Origin: an uncultured bacterium
Lineage (GTDB): Bacteria; Bipolaricaulota; Bipolaricaulia; UBA7950; UBA9294
Direction of reading: 5' to 3'
DNA length: 64,000 nucleotides
Assembly (NCBI GenBank): GCA_903857865.1
Contig: CAIOGO010000015.1
Coordinates: forward strand, 1 to 64,000
This document shows positions 42,648 to 50,486 of the stretch, piece after piece; the stretch's first letter is position 1, and each line of letters begins with the position of its first letter. Position numbers and translations under genes: made by a program. The notes under the pieces are model-generated. The model was not told the DNA's origin. It saw nothing but the letters and a program-made list of their open reading frames with translations, and ran no database searches.

Positions 42648-43679
42648 ATGGAGCTGTTGAAGAAGCTGTCCGAAGCCACGGGCGTTCCCGGCTATGAGGG
42701 GCCGATCCGCCGGGTCATTCTTGACGCCCTGGCCGGTCACGTCGACTCGGTGGACGTCGACCTTCTCGGGAACGTGATTGCGCACAAGGCGGGCAAGGGT
42801 CCGGTGGTTGCGCTCGCGGGTCACATGGACGAGATCGGGTTTCTCGTCTGCCACATCGAGGAGAAGACGGGGTTCCTGCGTGTTCAGCCGCTCGGTGGAT
42901 TCGACCCCGTGACCCTCGTTGCCCAGCGCGTCGTCGTGCACGCTCAGGGGGGAGACCTCGTCGGCTGCATCGGCCGGAAGCCGATCCACATCCTGACGGA
43001 CGATGAGAAGAAGAAGCCCGTCGACATCGCCGACCTGTTTGTCGACGTCGGTCTGCCGGGCGAGGAGGTTGCGGCTCGGGTTGCGCTCGGCGATGTCGTG
43101 ACGATGCAGCAGGAGTTTGTGCAGTACGGCGACATCGTCTCCGGGAAGGCCATTGACGATCGCGTCGGCGTCTACGTCGCCATCGAAGCAATGAAGCGTG
43201 CGAAGAAGCTGGGATGCGACCTCTACTTCGTGGCCACGACGCAGGAAGAGGTGGGCGTTCGGGGGGCTACGGTCGCCGGATACCGCATCCATCCCCAGAT
43301 TTCGATTGCTCTCGACGTGTGTATTGCTGCCGACATGCCGGGCGTGCCGGACAAGGACCAGATCTCGCAGATGCGGAAGGGAGTTGCGATCTCCCTGAAG
43401 GACGCGCGTTCCATCTCGCACCCGGGACTTGTGCGAGCATTCCGTGAATTGGCGGAGAAGCGCAAGATTCCATACCAGATCACTCTCTCGTCCCGGGGCG
43501 GAACCGACGCCGGAGCGATGCAGCTCGCGCGCGACGGCTCGGCGGCGATCACGCTGTCGATTCCGACGCGCTACGTGCACTCGGTCGTCGAGACGGTCCA
43601 CGTCGGGGCGATCGACGCGGCCATCCGGCTGTTGACGGCATTCCTCGAGACGGCCCACAAGGTGGATCTGTCGGGATGA
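42648..43679 (+). CDS. M42 family metallo-aminopeptidase
   Basis: 343-residue cytosolic dinuclear zinc peptidase of the tetrahedral aminopeptidase / glutamyl aminopeptidase group (also annotated endoglucanase M). Metal and catalytic residues are in place: AGHMDE (His, Asp), AIDDRVG (bridging Asp), TQEEVG (catalytic and metal Glu), ALDVC (Asp) and the late His in TRYVHSVVE. GAGGAGG precedes the ATG. It overlaps the amidohydrolase gene by four bases (ATGA). These enzymes trim short peptides left by larger proteases. Confidence 0.9.
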   Translation: MELLKKLSEATGVPGYEGPIRRVILDALAGHVDSVDVDLLGNVIAHKAGKGPVVALAGHMDEIGFLVCHIEEKTGFLRVQPLGGFDPVTLVAQRVVVHAQGGDLVGCIGRKPIHILTDDEKKKPVDIADLFVDVGLPGEEVAARVALGDVVTMQQEFVQYGDIVSGKAIDDRVGVYVAIEAMKRAKKLGCDLYFVATTQEEVGVRGATVAGYRIHPQISIALDVCIAADMPGVPDKDQISQMRKGVAISLKDARSISHPGLVRAFRELAEKRKIPYQITLSSRGGTDAGAMQLARDGSAAITLSIPTRYVHSVVETVHVGAIDAAIRLLTAFLETAHKVDLSG

Positions 43680-45037
43680 CGCGCCGCACGCTGTTCCGGG
43701 ACTTCGATGTTGTCGTGACGATGGATGCCGCCGGGCGAGAGATCCCCGGCGGTTTCGTCTTGGTGGAAGACCACCGTATCGTCCGCGTGGGCGACGATCC
43801 CGGCGGCATTCGTGCCGACGAGGTCGTGCGCGGCGAAGGGAAGGTCCTCCTGCCTGGGTTCGTCAACACGCATCACCATCTCTACCAGTCCCTGTTTCGA
43901 TGCGTCCCCGGGGCGGCGGACGCCGAGCTGTTCAAGTGGCTCGTCTTCCTCTACGAGCGCTGGAAGGGCATCGATGAGGAGGCGGCCCGTGTCTCGGCGG
44001 CTGTCGCCTCGAGCGAGTTGCTCTTGTCCGGCGCGACCACGACGACCGACCACTGCTATCTCTTCCCTCGCGGTGGGGGCGCAATCCTCGACGGGGACAT
44101 TGAGGGCGCGAGACTCGCCGGCATTCGCTTTCACCCGTGCCGCGGCTCGATGTCGCTGTCCAAGAAGGATGGGGGCCTGCCTCCCGACAGCGTGGTACAA
44201 ACCGAGGATGAGATCCTCGCAGACTGCCGGCGCGTCCTTGAGCGATACCACGATCCGTCTCCGTTCGCGATGCTCCGGATCGCCCTCGCGCCCTGCTCGC
44301 CTTTCTCCGTCTCGCCGGACCTCATGCGCGAGACCGTGTCGCTGGCCGAGGAGTACGGCGTGCTCCTGCACACGCACCTCGCCGAGACCCAGGACGAAGA
44401 AGCCTACTGCTTGCGCCGGTTCGGGCGTCGGCCGGTCGACCTCATGGAGGACCTCGGGTGGCTGCGCGCCGACGTGTGGTTCGCTCACCTCGTCGTTCTG
44501 AGCGACGCGGACATCGTCAAGCTTGGCCGCGCCAAGGTGGGCATGGCGCACTGCCCGAGCTCCAACATGACGCTCGGCTCGGGGATCGCGCGCGTGTCTG
44601 AGATGGTCGGATCCGGCGTTCGCATCGGCCTGGCCGTGGACGGATCGGCGAGCAACGACAGCTCGAACATGATTCGCGAGGTGCGACAGACGATGCTCCT
44701 GCAACGCGTGCGGTACGGAGCGAGCGCGCTGTCGGCTCGTCAGGCCCTCCGCATGGCCACGATGGGTGGGGCGTCCGTACTAGGGAGGGATGCCGAGATC
44801 GGCTCCATCGAGTCCGGCAAGGCTGCGGATCTCATCGCATTCGATCTCTCCGACATTGCGTTCGCCGGCGCGGTCGCTGACCCGGTGGCCGCCGTCGTCC
44901 ACTGCGCCGCGGATCGGGTTGCGTTTTCGATGGTGAACGGTGAGTGGCGCGTGCGCGACGGGCGGCTCGTCTCGGACGAGGTCGAGGAACTCGTCGTGCG
45001 GCACAACGAGCTGTCCCGGAAGCTGGTCGGGCCATGA
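43676..45037 (+). CDS. amidohydrolase, 8-oxoguanine deaminase / AtzB-like
   Basis: 453-residue member of the cytosine deaminase-like amidohydrolases. Metal ligands: HxH in GFVNTHHHLYQSLFR, then HTHLAETQDEE, AHLVVLSDAD, and the Asp in AVDGSASND. The LFKWLVFLYERWKGID and TTTTDHCYLFP segments are typical of 8-oxoguanine deaminases and hydroxyatrazine ethylaminohydrolase relatives. It probably deaminates an oxidised purine or a related heterocycle. It sits between an M42 peptidase and a MoaD-like gene with ATGA overlaps on both sides, so all three are co-translated. Confidence 0.85.
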   Translation: MTRRTLFRDFDVVVTMDAAGREIPGGFVLVEDHRIVRVGDDPGGIRADEVVRGEGKVLLPGFVNTHHHLYQSLFRCVPGAADAELFKWLVFLYERWKGIDEEAARVSAAVASSELLLSGATTTTDHCYLFPRGGGAILDGDIEGARLAGIRFHPCRGSMSLSKKDGGLPPDSVVQTEDEILADCRRVLERYHDPSPFAMLRIALAPCSPFSVSPDLMRETVSLAEEYGVLLHTHLAETQDEEAYCLRRFGRRPVDLMEDLGWLRADVWFAHLVVLSDADIVKLGRAKVGMAHCPSSNMTLGSGIARVSEMVGSGVRIGLAVDGSASNDSSNMIREVRQTMLLQRVRYGASALSARQALRMATMGGASVLGRDAEIGSIESGKAADLIAFDLSDIAFAGAVADPVAAVVHCAADRVAFSMVNGEWRVRDGRLVSDEVEELVVRHNELSRKLVGP

Positions 45038-45318
45038 TTCGCGTGCGGGTGGAGATCGGGTTCTCGTTCAAGCGTGAGCTGGCCGGCGACTACCGCGAAC
45101 TCGTCGTTCCGAGCGGTGCTGACGTCGCGTTGGCCCTGCGGGCGCTTGTCGACCGCTTCCCGGCGATCGAGGGGCGCATCTTCGGGCGCCTCGGCGAAGT
45201 AAGGCGGGACGTCGGGGTCCTGGTCAATGGGGGCAACGTCCTGCGGCGAGACGGTCTGCGAACCGAGCTTGTGGACGGCGACCGACTGACGCTCCTTCCC
45301 CCGGTCGGCGGCGGCTGA
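45034..45318 (+). CDS. MoaD/ThiS family sulfur-carrier protein
   Basis: 94-residue beta-grasp protein ending in Gly-Gly-Gly, the tail needed for adenylation and thiocarboxylate formation. Supporting segments: VRVEIGFSFKRELAG, ALRALVDRFPAIEGRIFG, DVGVLVNGGNVLR, LVDGDRLTLLPPVGGG. MoaD supplies sulfur for molybdopterin; the long form and the FxFKRELAG start favour MoaD over ThiS. It overlaps the amidohydrolase stop (ATGA). The distant mobB and oxidoreductase genes at 62-64 kb fit a molybdenum or tungsten cofactor role. Confidence 0.82.
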   Translation: MIRVRVEIGFSFKRELAGDYRELVVPSGADVALALRALVDRFPAIEGRIFGRLGEVRRDVGVLVNGGNVLRRDGLRTELVDGDRLTLLPPVGGG

Positions 45319-45712
45319 TGGCAGCCGGGCCCCACTGAGAAGCGCAATCGGGGGGAACCCTGGACCAGGAGGGCCTTCCCGACAGGTGAGGGCTGCTCGC
45401 CCCGATGGCGAGTGTGGGAGGGGCGGAGCCAACGTAGAAAGGGTGCCGGGGAGATCCCGGAGGGTCTCCCCGACTGGTGTGGTGGCTATCCGCAAGGAGG
45501 TCAGCGGAAGAGCAGCTTCAGGCTGCGGGCAAGAGAATGGCCGCCGGATGTGAGGCGCGTGTGAAGAGGCCATGGCCCCGCCGTGTACGTTGGAGCGCTT
45601 GCGGCGTGGTTTCGAGGCCGCGCCGCGTGCACTCCGGGACCCAGAGCTGGTGCGGTTCCGAAGCCGCGGCATGCACGTTGGCGCCTGACATGCACAGCGG
45701 CGACGTCGCGCA
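45319..45712 (+). ncRNA. candidate structured RNA in a gene-free stretch
   Basis: No gene is credible in these 394 bases, but the plus strand has an unusually dense series of stems: GGGAA/TTCCC with inner CCCT/AGGG (45353-45380); CTCGCC/GGCGAG (45396-45412) enclosed by GGCT/AGCC (45391-45430); a near-continuous 10-bp stem at 45448-45471 (GGGGAGA-CCC / GGG-TCTCCCC); TCCGC/GCGGA (45489-45508); GCAGC/GCTGC (45512-45526). The stretch GACAGGTGAGGGCTGCTCGC and the following GGGGCGGAGCCAACGTAG recall, from memory only, HEARO RNAs (omega RNAs of IscB/IsrB) and 5' parts of group II introns. No IscB, IsrB or reverse transcriptase is present, so it would be an orphan or decayed copy. Strand and ends are uncertain. 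Confidence 0.4.
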
Positions 45713-46114
45713 TCAGGTGTCCCGCGGGGCTGACTGCTTGGCGGCGACTCCGGCGGCGAATCGAGCTTCGTCGATGATGAAGCGGTCGTGCGTCCCGCGA
45801 GCCACGAGCTCAACCTCGTCGCGCGCCTCGATTCGGAAGGACAGTCGACGTCGGTCGATCTCGACCAACTCGGCGATTACGGTGACGCGCATTCCCGGGG
45901 GTGTTGCGGCAACGTGATCCATGGCGATGGCCATACCTACTGTCTTCTGACCGCTTGGCAGCGTGGGGTCGACCATCGTGCGCGCGCACTCCTCGAAGAA
46001 GCCGACGAGGACGGGCGTAGCGAGCACATCCACCAACCCGCTCCCGAACGCGCTCGCGAGGTGTTCCTTGTCGACGACCCACGTCTGCGCGCGCTTCGTA
46101 CCGACGTCCACCAT
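45713..46114 (-). CDS. hotdog-fold thioesterase (fluoroacetyl-CoA thioesterase-like)
   Basis: 133 residues. The sequence VVDKEHLASAFGSGLVDVLATPVLVGFFEECARTMV matches the FlK-like thioesterase family (acyl-CoA hydrolysis), followed by SGQKTVGMAIAMDHVAATPPGMRVTVIAELVEIDRRRLSF, the central hotdog strands. The ATG at 46114 has AAGGGAGAT upstream; an in-frame TTG at 46129 would place the ribosome site inside the gene. The natural substrate is probably a small acyl-CoA rather than fluoroacetyl-CoA. Confidence 0.83.
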   Translation of the reverse strand: MVDVGTKRAQTWVVDKEHLASAFGSGLVDVLATPVLVGFFEECARTMVDPTLPSGQKTVGMAIAMDHVAATPPGMRVTVIAELVEIDRRRLSFRIEARDEVELVARGTHDRFIIDEARFAAGVAAKQSAPRDT

Positions 46115-46174
46115 GGGATCTCCCTTCAAGAGTCGGCCGCTTCCTCCGCCCTCACGGGCGATCGCTCGCCGAGG

Positions 46175-46978
46175 TCACGCGGCGGGATCAAGAGTGTACA
46201 AGTGGGGGCGGCGATCGGCGAGCTTGCCGTTGCGCGATGTGATGGCCTTGTCTCGCGCACGGGAGATGTCGATCTCGACGACGGCGATCTCGGGGCGATC
46301 TTCGGAGAGGCGGACGAGCACGTCGCCGTCCGGTCCGACGATCTGGCTTTGGCCGGTGTAGCGAAGCTCTCTCCCGTTCCGTGCCTCGCTTCCGACGCGG
46401 TTCGCCGTGGCTGCGAAGACACCGTTCTCCAGAGCACGAACCTCCATCGTTCGCTGCGCGACGCCGGGTAGGACAAGGTTCGCTGGGTGGACGATGACGT
46501 CAGCCCCGAGAAGGGCGAGGGAGCGGGCCGCTTCCGGGAAGAGGTGGTCGAAGCAGATCATGATGCCGACGCAGGCCTCGCCGACATCGCACGTTGAGAA
46601 GGGGCGATCGCCCGGGAGGAAGAAGAGCGTCTCCATGCCGAACAAGTGGATCTTCCGGTAGCTGGCGATGTATCCCTCCGGCCCCACGAGCACCGCGGCG
46701 TTGTAGAGGCCGCTTGGCGCCGCTTCCGGCAGGCCGCCGACGGCCACGCAGTCGTGGTCGCGGCAGAATGCGACGAGAGCCTGCGTCGTGGGGCCGGAGG
46801 GAACGGGTTCGGCCAGGCGCGAGACCTCGCGCGCGTCCACGAACTGATACCCGGATGCGAAGAACTCCGGCAGCACCCACAGATCGGCCGAGTCTCGCTC
46901 CATGAGCTCAAAGGCGTCGTCAAGGTTGCGACGCCACTCGCCGAAAACCGGCTCCGTCTGAGCAATTCCCAGGCGCAT
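46175..46978 (-). CDS. nitrilase superfamily carbon-nitrogen hydrolase
   Basis: 267-residue hydrolase. The Glu-Lys-Cys triad is E38 (LPEFF), K109 (YRKIHLF) and C142 (MICFDHLFPE). It resembles omega-amidases, beta-ureidopropionase-like and carbamoylputrescine hydrolase-like branches; the exact amide or nitrile is unknown. It lies 60 bases upstream of the thioesterase on the same strand. Confidence 0.9.
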   Translation of the reverse strand: MRLGIAQTEPVFGEWRRNLDDAFELMERDSADLWVLPEFFASGYQFVDAREVSRLAEPVPSGPTTQALVAFCRDHDCVAVGGLPEAAPSGLYNAAVLVGPEGYIASYRKIHLFGMETLFFLPGDRPFSTCDVGEACVGIMICFDHLFPEAARSLALLGADVIVHPANLVLPGVAQRTMEVRALENGVFAATANRVGSEARNGRELRYTGQSQIVGPDGDVLVRLSEDRPEIAVVEIDISRARDKAITSRNGKLADRRPHLYTLDPAA

Positions 46979-47039
46979 GCAAGACGCGCAGCCGCCCGCT
47001 TACGTGGCGAGTTGCCGTGCTCCTCCTCTCTTCTTGGGA

Positions 47040-47132
47040 CTAGCCACAGGTTCCGCAGCTGCCGACGTAGAACTTCGCGACGAGAATGATCGCGACAAGC
47101 ACGTAGAACAGTGCCGAGAAATCACGTTCCAT
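47040..47132 (-). CDS. 30-residue single-helix membrane peptide ending in CGTCG
   Basis: The 30-residue product has a short charged start (MERDFS), one transmembrane helix (ALFYVLVAIILVAKFYV) and the C-terminal tail GSCGTCG with a CxxC pair. A strong GGAGGAGG lies about ten bases before the ATG, and both ends are clean, which supports real translation. It lies between the LptF-LptD fusion and the nitrilase gene on the same strand. The CxxC could bind a metal or cycle thiols at the membrane face. No known family recognised. Confidence 0.6.
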   Translation of the reverse strand: MERDFSALFYVLVAIILVAKFYVGSCGTCG

Positions 47133-47218
47133 AGTTCGGATCCCTCCTCCGGCGGGGCGAACTGCGCCTCGCCCTGTGGTGCCGCCCATTCTAGCACGTG
47201 GACTGGTGGTACCTGCGG

Positions 47219-50200
47219 CTAGTCGCCGACCTCGACCTCGAACGTGCGCGGAGCATAGCGCAAGACGGCCTCGGGGAAGGCGAGGATGGAGATGTACACC
47301 CAGGTCTCGCCGCTGGCGCGCTCTACCCCGATACGAAGGCACTTGGCGATGTCCTTGAACACTCCGAACTCGGGGTGCAGCGTCGACGGCGTGTCTGCGG
47401 AGTACGTCGCGCCGACCGTGACCCCCCACCCGCCCGTGGCCTCGACGGCTCCATCGATCTCCCAGGCGTCGACAGAAAGAGGGGCAAGGTTCGCGTCCAC
47501 GCGAGCGGACACGGAAACGTTGTCCAATTCGGACCCGACGCTGAGCGATGTCTGGGCGAAGCGGCCACTCGTCGCGTCGAAAGGCAGCTTCCACGTCGCG
47601 GTCCGCACGCCGTCGGTCCACGTGCCGCGAAGCGCAAACTGGGTGATGCAAACGAGCACCGGGTCGAATGCAGCCGTAACTAACCACGAGGCGCCCCCCT
47701 CCCATGCCATCGTGGTCCGGATCGGGCCGAATCCCGCCGCGAGGTTGTAGGATCCGGCGAAGGTAACGTCGAAGCGGCCCTTCCGCTCCACGGTCCAGCG
47801 CAGCTCGTGTCCGGCCTCGGCGCGATCCGAGTCGAACGGAGTCGAGCCGTTGACAAACGTGCTCGACCACGCCAGCTTGAGGTCCCCCAACGTCGCCGTG
47901 GGCGTTAGTGCCCACGAGGTCTGGAGCGTCCGCCCGTCCGAGCCTTCGTACGCGGACACTTGCGCCGCGGCGTGCGGCGTGACGTGGAGCTCGCCGACGT
48001 CGAAGGCAGGGGCCGTGGCCTCAGCGCTTGCCGAGAGGCGAAAGGCTTCCCCCAGGATCTCGCCGAGCGTGCCCTGCTTGAGCCAGCCTGCTGTCAGACG
48101 AGGTTCGAGGCGGATTGCGCCGATCTGGAGCGGCGCGACGTCGAGGGAGATCTCGGGCAGGCGCTCGTCGACCTTCGTCGTTTCTGTGGTCCACAGCTGT
48201 CGGGAAGCTCGGATCGCGACGCCGCCGAGCGGCGCATCGCCGGCCAGCTCAAAGGAATACGAGAGGTTCTCCTGGTCGCCCTTCGCCTCGTAGTCAAACC
48301 TGCCGCTGCCCTCCCAGCCGGATGCGAGATCGGCGGTGTGGCGAAGGCGGAGCGTGGTCTCGGAATCACCGACCTTGGCTGGGAAGCGATAGACAGAGAT
48401 CTCACCCTTCTGGTTGCGAAGGTCGTAGTGCAGTGCGCCGCCCAAGCCGATCTCCGCGTAGCGTGTGAAGACGTCGATGTTGATGCTGCCGTAGACTGAT
48501 TCATTGAGGAAGAACGGCAAGCTCCACTTTGCGAACCAACCCCGCGCCGTGCTGTTGCCGACGGCGGGGAAGAGCGGGGCTTCGAGAGTCTCCTTGAGCG
48601 GTTGGACATAGAGGGGAAGCCACACGAGTCCCACCCCGGCGGCTCGTCCAGTGAGGCTGAAGGCGACGAACAGGCGATCCGGATAGAGAAGGAGGCGCTC
48701 GGCCCGCAGGCTGTATGGTTGACCCCGGAGGTTGGCGTTGCAGCAGTTGCAGGTTGTGAGCTCGCTTCCGAACGCCTCGAGCAGCGCGACTCGGCCTCCC
48801 TCGAAGCGGAGTTCGCCGCGTTCGGCGCGGAAGAAGAGCTCTACGTCCTCGCCGTCGGAGTTGGTGAACTTCGTGGACCCCGCGAGCGACGTTGCCTCCG
48901 CGGTCCGAGTCAGCACCGCGCCTGTCTCGGTGTCCACCTCGGCGACGAGCGTCTCGCTCTGGACGGACACCTCCTCGCCGACGTCAAGTGCCACGTGGCC
49001 GGTGGCCGAGATTCGCCAACTCGAGGACTGCACTTGCTCGAGAACGAGAAGATCCGCTCGAATGGCCGTTCCCTCGAACGTCGCGCTCGCCGATCCCGAG
49101 GCGCGCATCAGCGTCCCGTCCTCGGAGAGGAAGAGCTCGTCGCAATCGATGTGAACGGGGATTGCGGGGGCTGCGAACGACGAGGGGGCCAGGAGAGCGA
49201 GTGCCAGAAGCGGGAGAACTAGAAACGGGAGCCGCGTTCGAATGCGACTCCACACGTCGCGCGAGGCCAACCTGTCCACGCGGAGGAAGAGAAGGACTCC
49301 GACGGCGCCGAACAAGATGTCGGGCAGCCACGCGGCCAGGGCGGGGTTCATCGCACCGCGGCGGCCGAGCGTCTGCGTCCACCACAGCACGCCTTGATAG
49401 ACGGCGACGAGGAGGAGGCCGAGGACCACGCCCACAGCGCGGCCGCGCGGCAGGAACGCGAGACTGAGCGAGCCGCTCAAGAGGACGAAGATGACCGCGG
49501 CGAGGGGGAGCGCCATCTTGAGGTGGATCTCAACGAGGTACTCATCGACGCGCTGGCCGTTCGCCCGCGCCTGACCGACACGCTCCCACAGCTCTCCGAT
49601 CCCCATTTCGGAGGTCGTTCGCGACCGTGAGAGGAGCTGGGACACGCCCTGATCGACGGGAATGACGAGCGAGTCGACGACAGCGGAGAAGGTGAGATTT
49701 CCCTCTCGATCGAAACCGTAGACGTGTGCGTCCGCGAGGTGCCATGAGCCGTCGCTCCACACGCCTTCATCGGCGGTCAGCATGGTCAGCTGAGCCTGGG
49801 CCTGCTGTTGGGGGAAGAGCTGCCCGGTCGTATCGTAGATGTGGACGTCGTAGATCTTGCCCGTCGACTCCTCGTACCGGCGGATGTAGAGAAACTGGTC
49901 GTTCGGGCCCTTGAAGAACGCGTTGGACGTGATGCGCGGAACTCCCTGACGGAAGATGACAGTGCGGAGCGCGTCCTGATATGCACTCTCCGACGCGGGA
50001 ACCAGCCAATTGTAGACCGCGAAGTCGGCGGCCGCGATGACGCTGGCGGCGAGCACGAGCGGCAGGAGTACGCGCCGCAGAGGGATCCCCAGGGACTCCA
50101 GGGCCACGATCTCGCGGTCGTGAACCATTCTGCCCAAGCCGAGGAACGTGGCGAACAAGACGCTCATCGGGACGGCGACCACGAGCAGGCTCGGAACCTT

Positions 50201-50368
50201 GAGGAGGACGAGCCGGAGGAGCATTGGCATCGTGACGCCGCGGTCGACCATCAGATCGGACAAGGACAAGATGATGTTGAGCAGGATGAAGAGGATGAGT
50301 CCCGCGAGGGCCAACGCAAACGGGCCGATCATCTCGCGCAGGACATAGCGGTCGGAGCGACGCAGCAT
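47219..50368 (-). CDS. fused LptF/LptG permease and LptA/LptD-like outer-membrane protein
   Basis: 1049 residues. Residues 1 to about 370 are an LptF/LptG (YjgP/YjgQ) permease: RRSDRYVLREMIGPFALALAG, helices near 17-38, 50-75 and 98-118, a periplasmic beta-jellyroll (about 120-280), and a second helix group (MALPLAAVIFVLLSGSLSLAF). Another hydrophobic segment (about 378-400, LPFLVLPLLALALLAPSSFAA) leads to an OstA/LptA-like domain (about 405-530), the LptD-type TTCNCCNANLRGQPYSLRAE with C540, and a C-terminal beta-barrel-like region to residue 1049. In other bacteria LptF/G and LptD are separate inner- and outer-membrane proteins of lipopolysaccharide export. One reading frame, no stop, and even codon usage argue against a chimeric error. 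The ATG at 50368 has no clear ribosome site. Confidence 0.8.
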   Translation of the reverse strand: MLRRSDRYVLREMIGPFALALAGLILFILLNIILSLSDLMVDRGVTMPMLLRLVLLKVPSLLVVAVPMSVLFATFLGLGRMVHDREIVALESLGIPLRRVLLPLVLAASVIAAADFAVYNWLVPASESAYQDALRTVIFRQGVPRITSNAFFKGPNDQFLYIRRYEESTGKIYDVHIYDTTGQLFPQQQAQAQLTMLTADEGVWSDGSWHLADAHVYGFDREGNLTFSAVVDSLVIPVDQGVSQLLSRSRTTSEMGIGELWERVGQARANGQRVDEYLVEIHLKMALPLAAVIFVLLSGSLSLAFLPRGRAVGVVLGLLLVAVYQGVLWWTQTLGRRGAMNPALAAWLPDILFGAVGVLLFLRVDRLASRDVWSRIRTRLPFLVLPLLALALLAPSSFAAPAIPVHIDCDELFLSEDGTLMRASGSASATFEGTAIRADLLVLEQVQSSSWRISATGHVALDVGEEVSVQSETLVAEVDTETGAVLTRTAEATSLAGSTKFTNSDGEDVELFFRAERGELRFEGGRVALLEAFGSELTTCNCCNANLRGQPYSLRAERLLLYPDRLFVAFSLTGRAAGVGLVWLPLYVQPLKETLEAPLFPAVGNSTARGWFAKWSLPFFLNESVYGSINIDVFTRYAEIGLGGALHYDLRNQKGEISVYRFPAKVGDSETTLRLRHTADLASGWEGSGRFDYEAKGDQENLSYSFELAGDAPLGGVAIRASRQLWTTETTKVDERLPEISLDVAPLQIGAIRLEPRLTAGWLKQGTLGEILGEAFRLSASAEATAPAFDVGELHVTPHAAAQVSAYEGSDGRTLQTSWALTPTATLGDLKLAWSSTFVNGSTPFDSDRAEAGHELRWTVERKGRFDVTFAGSYNLAAGFGPIRTTMAWEGGASWLVTAAFDPVLVCITQFALRGTWTDGVRTATWKLPFDATSGRFAQTSLSVGSELDNVSVSARVDANLAPLSVDAWEIDGAVEATGGWGVTVGATYSADTPSTLHPEFGVFKDIAKCLRIGVERASGETWVYISILAFPEAVLRYAPRTFEVEVGD

Positions 50369-50457
50369 CACGCGGCATGATAGCCAACCGGGCAAGGTGG
50401 CCGCTAGGCCAGTCGTCCCCGGGGAGCGCCGTCGCGTGGTCTGCCTCGTGCCCATGA

Positions 50458-50486
50458 AGTATAGTTGCCGAAAGAAGCCATGGGAA
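50458..50486 (-). promoter_or_regulatory. possible promoter of the LptF-LptD gene
   Basis: Minus strand: TTCCCA, 17-base spacer, TATACT, about 90 bases before the ATG at 50368. It overlaps the start of miaB. Confidence 0.35.

Noticed and set aside
45319-45712. RNase P RNA as identity of the structured region
   Set aside because: The near-universal GAGGAAAGTC and ACAGAA elements are missing.
45477-45917. Short open frame across the gene-free region after the MoaD-like gene
   Set aside because: It has no family resemblance, runs into the antisense of the thioesterase gene and shows no plausible protein features.
47040-47915. Long minus-strand frame overlapping the end of the LptF-LptD fusion
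   Set aside because: Most of it is an arginine-rich shadow of the fusion gene; only its last 30 codons, read from an internal ATG with its own ribosome site, look real.
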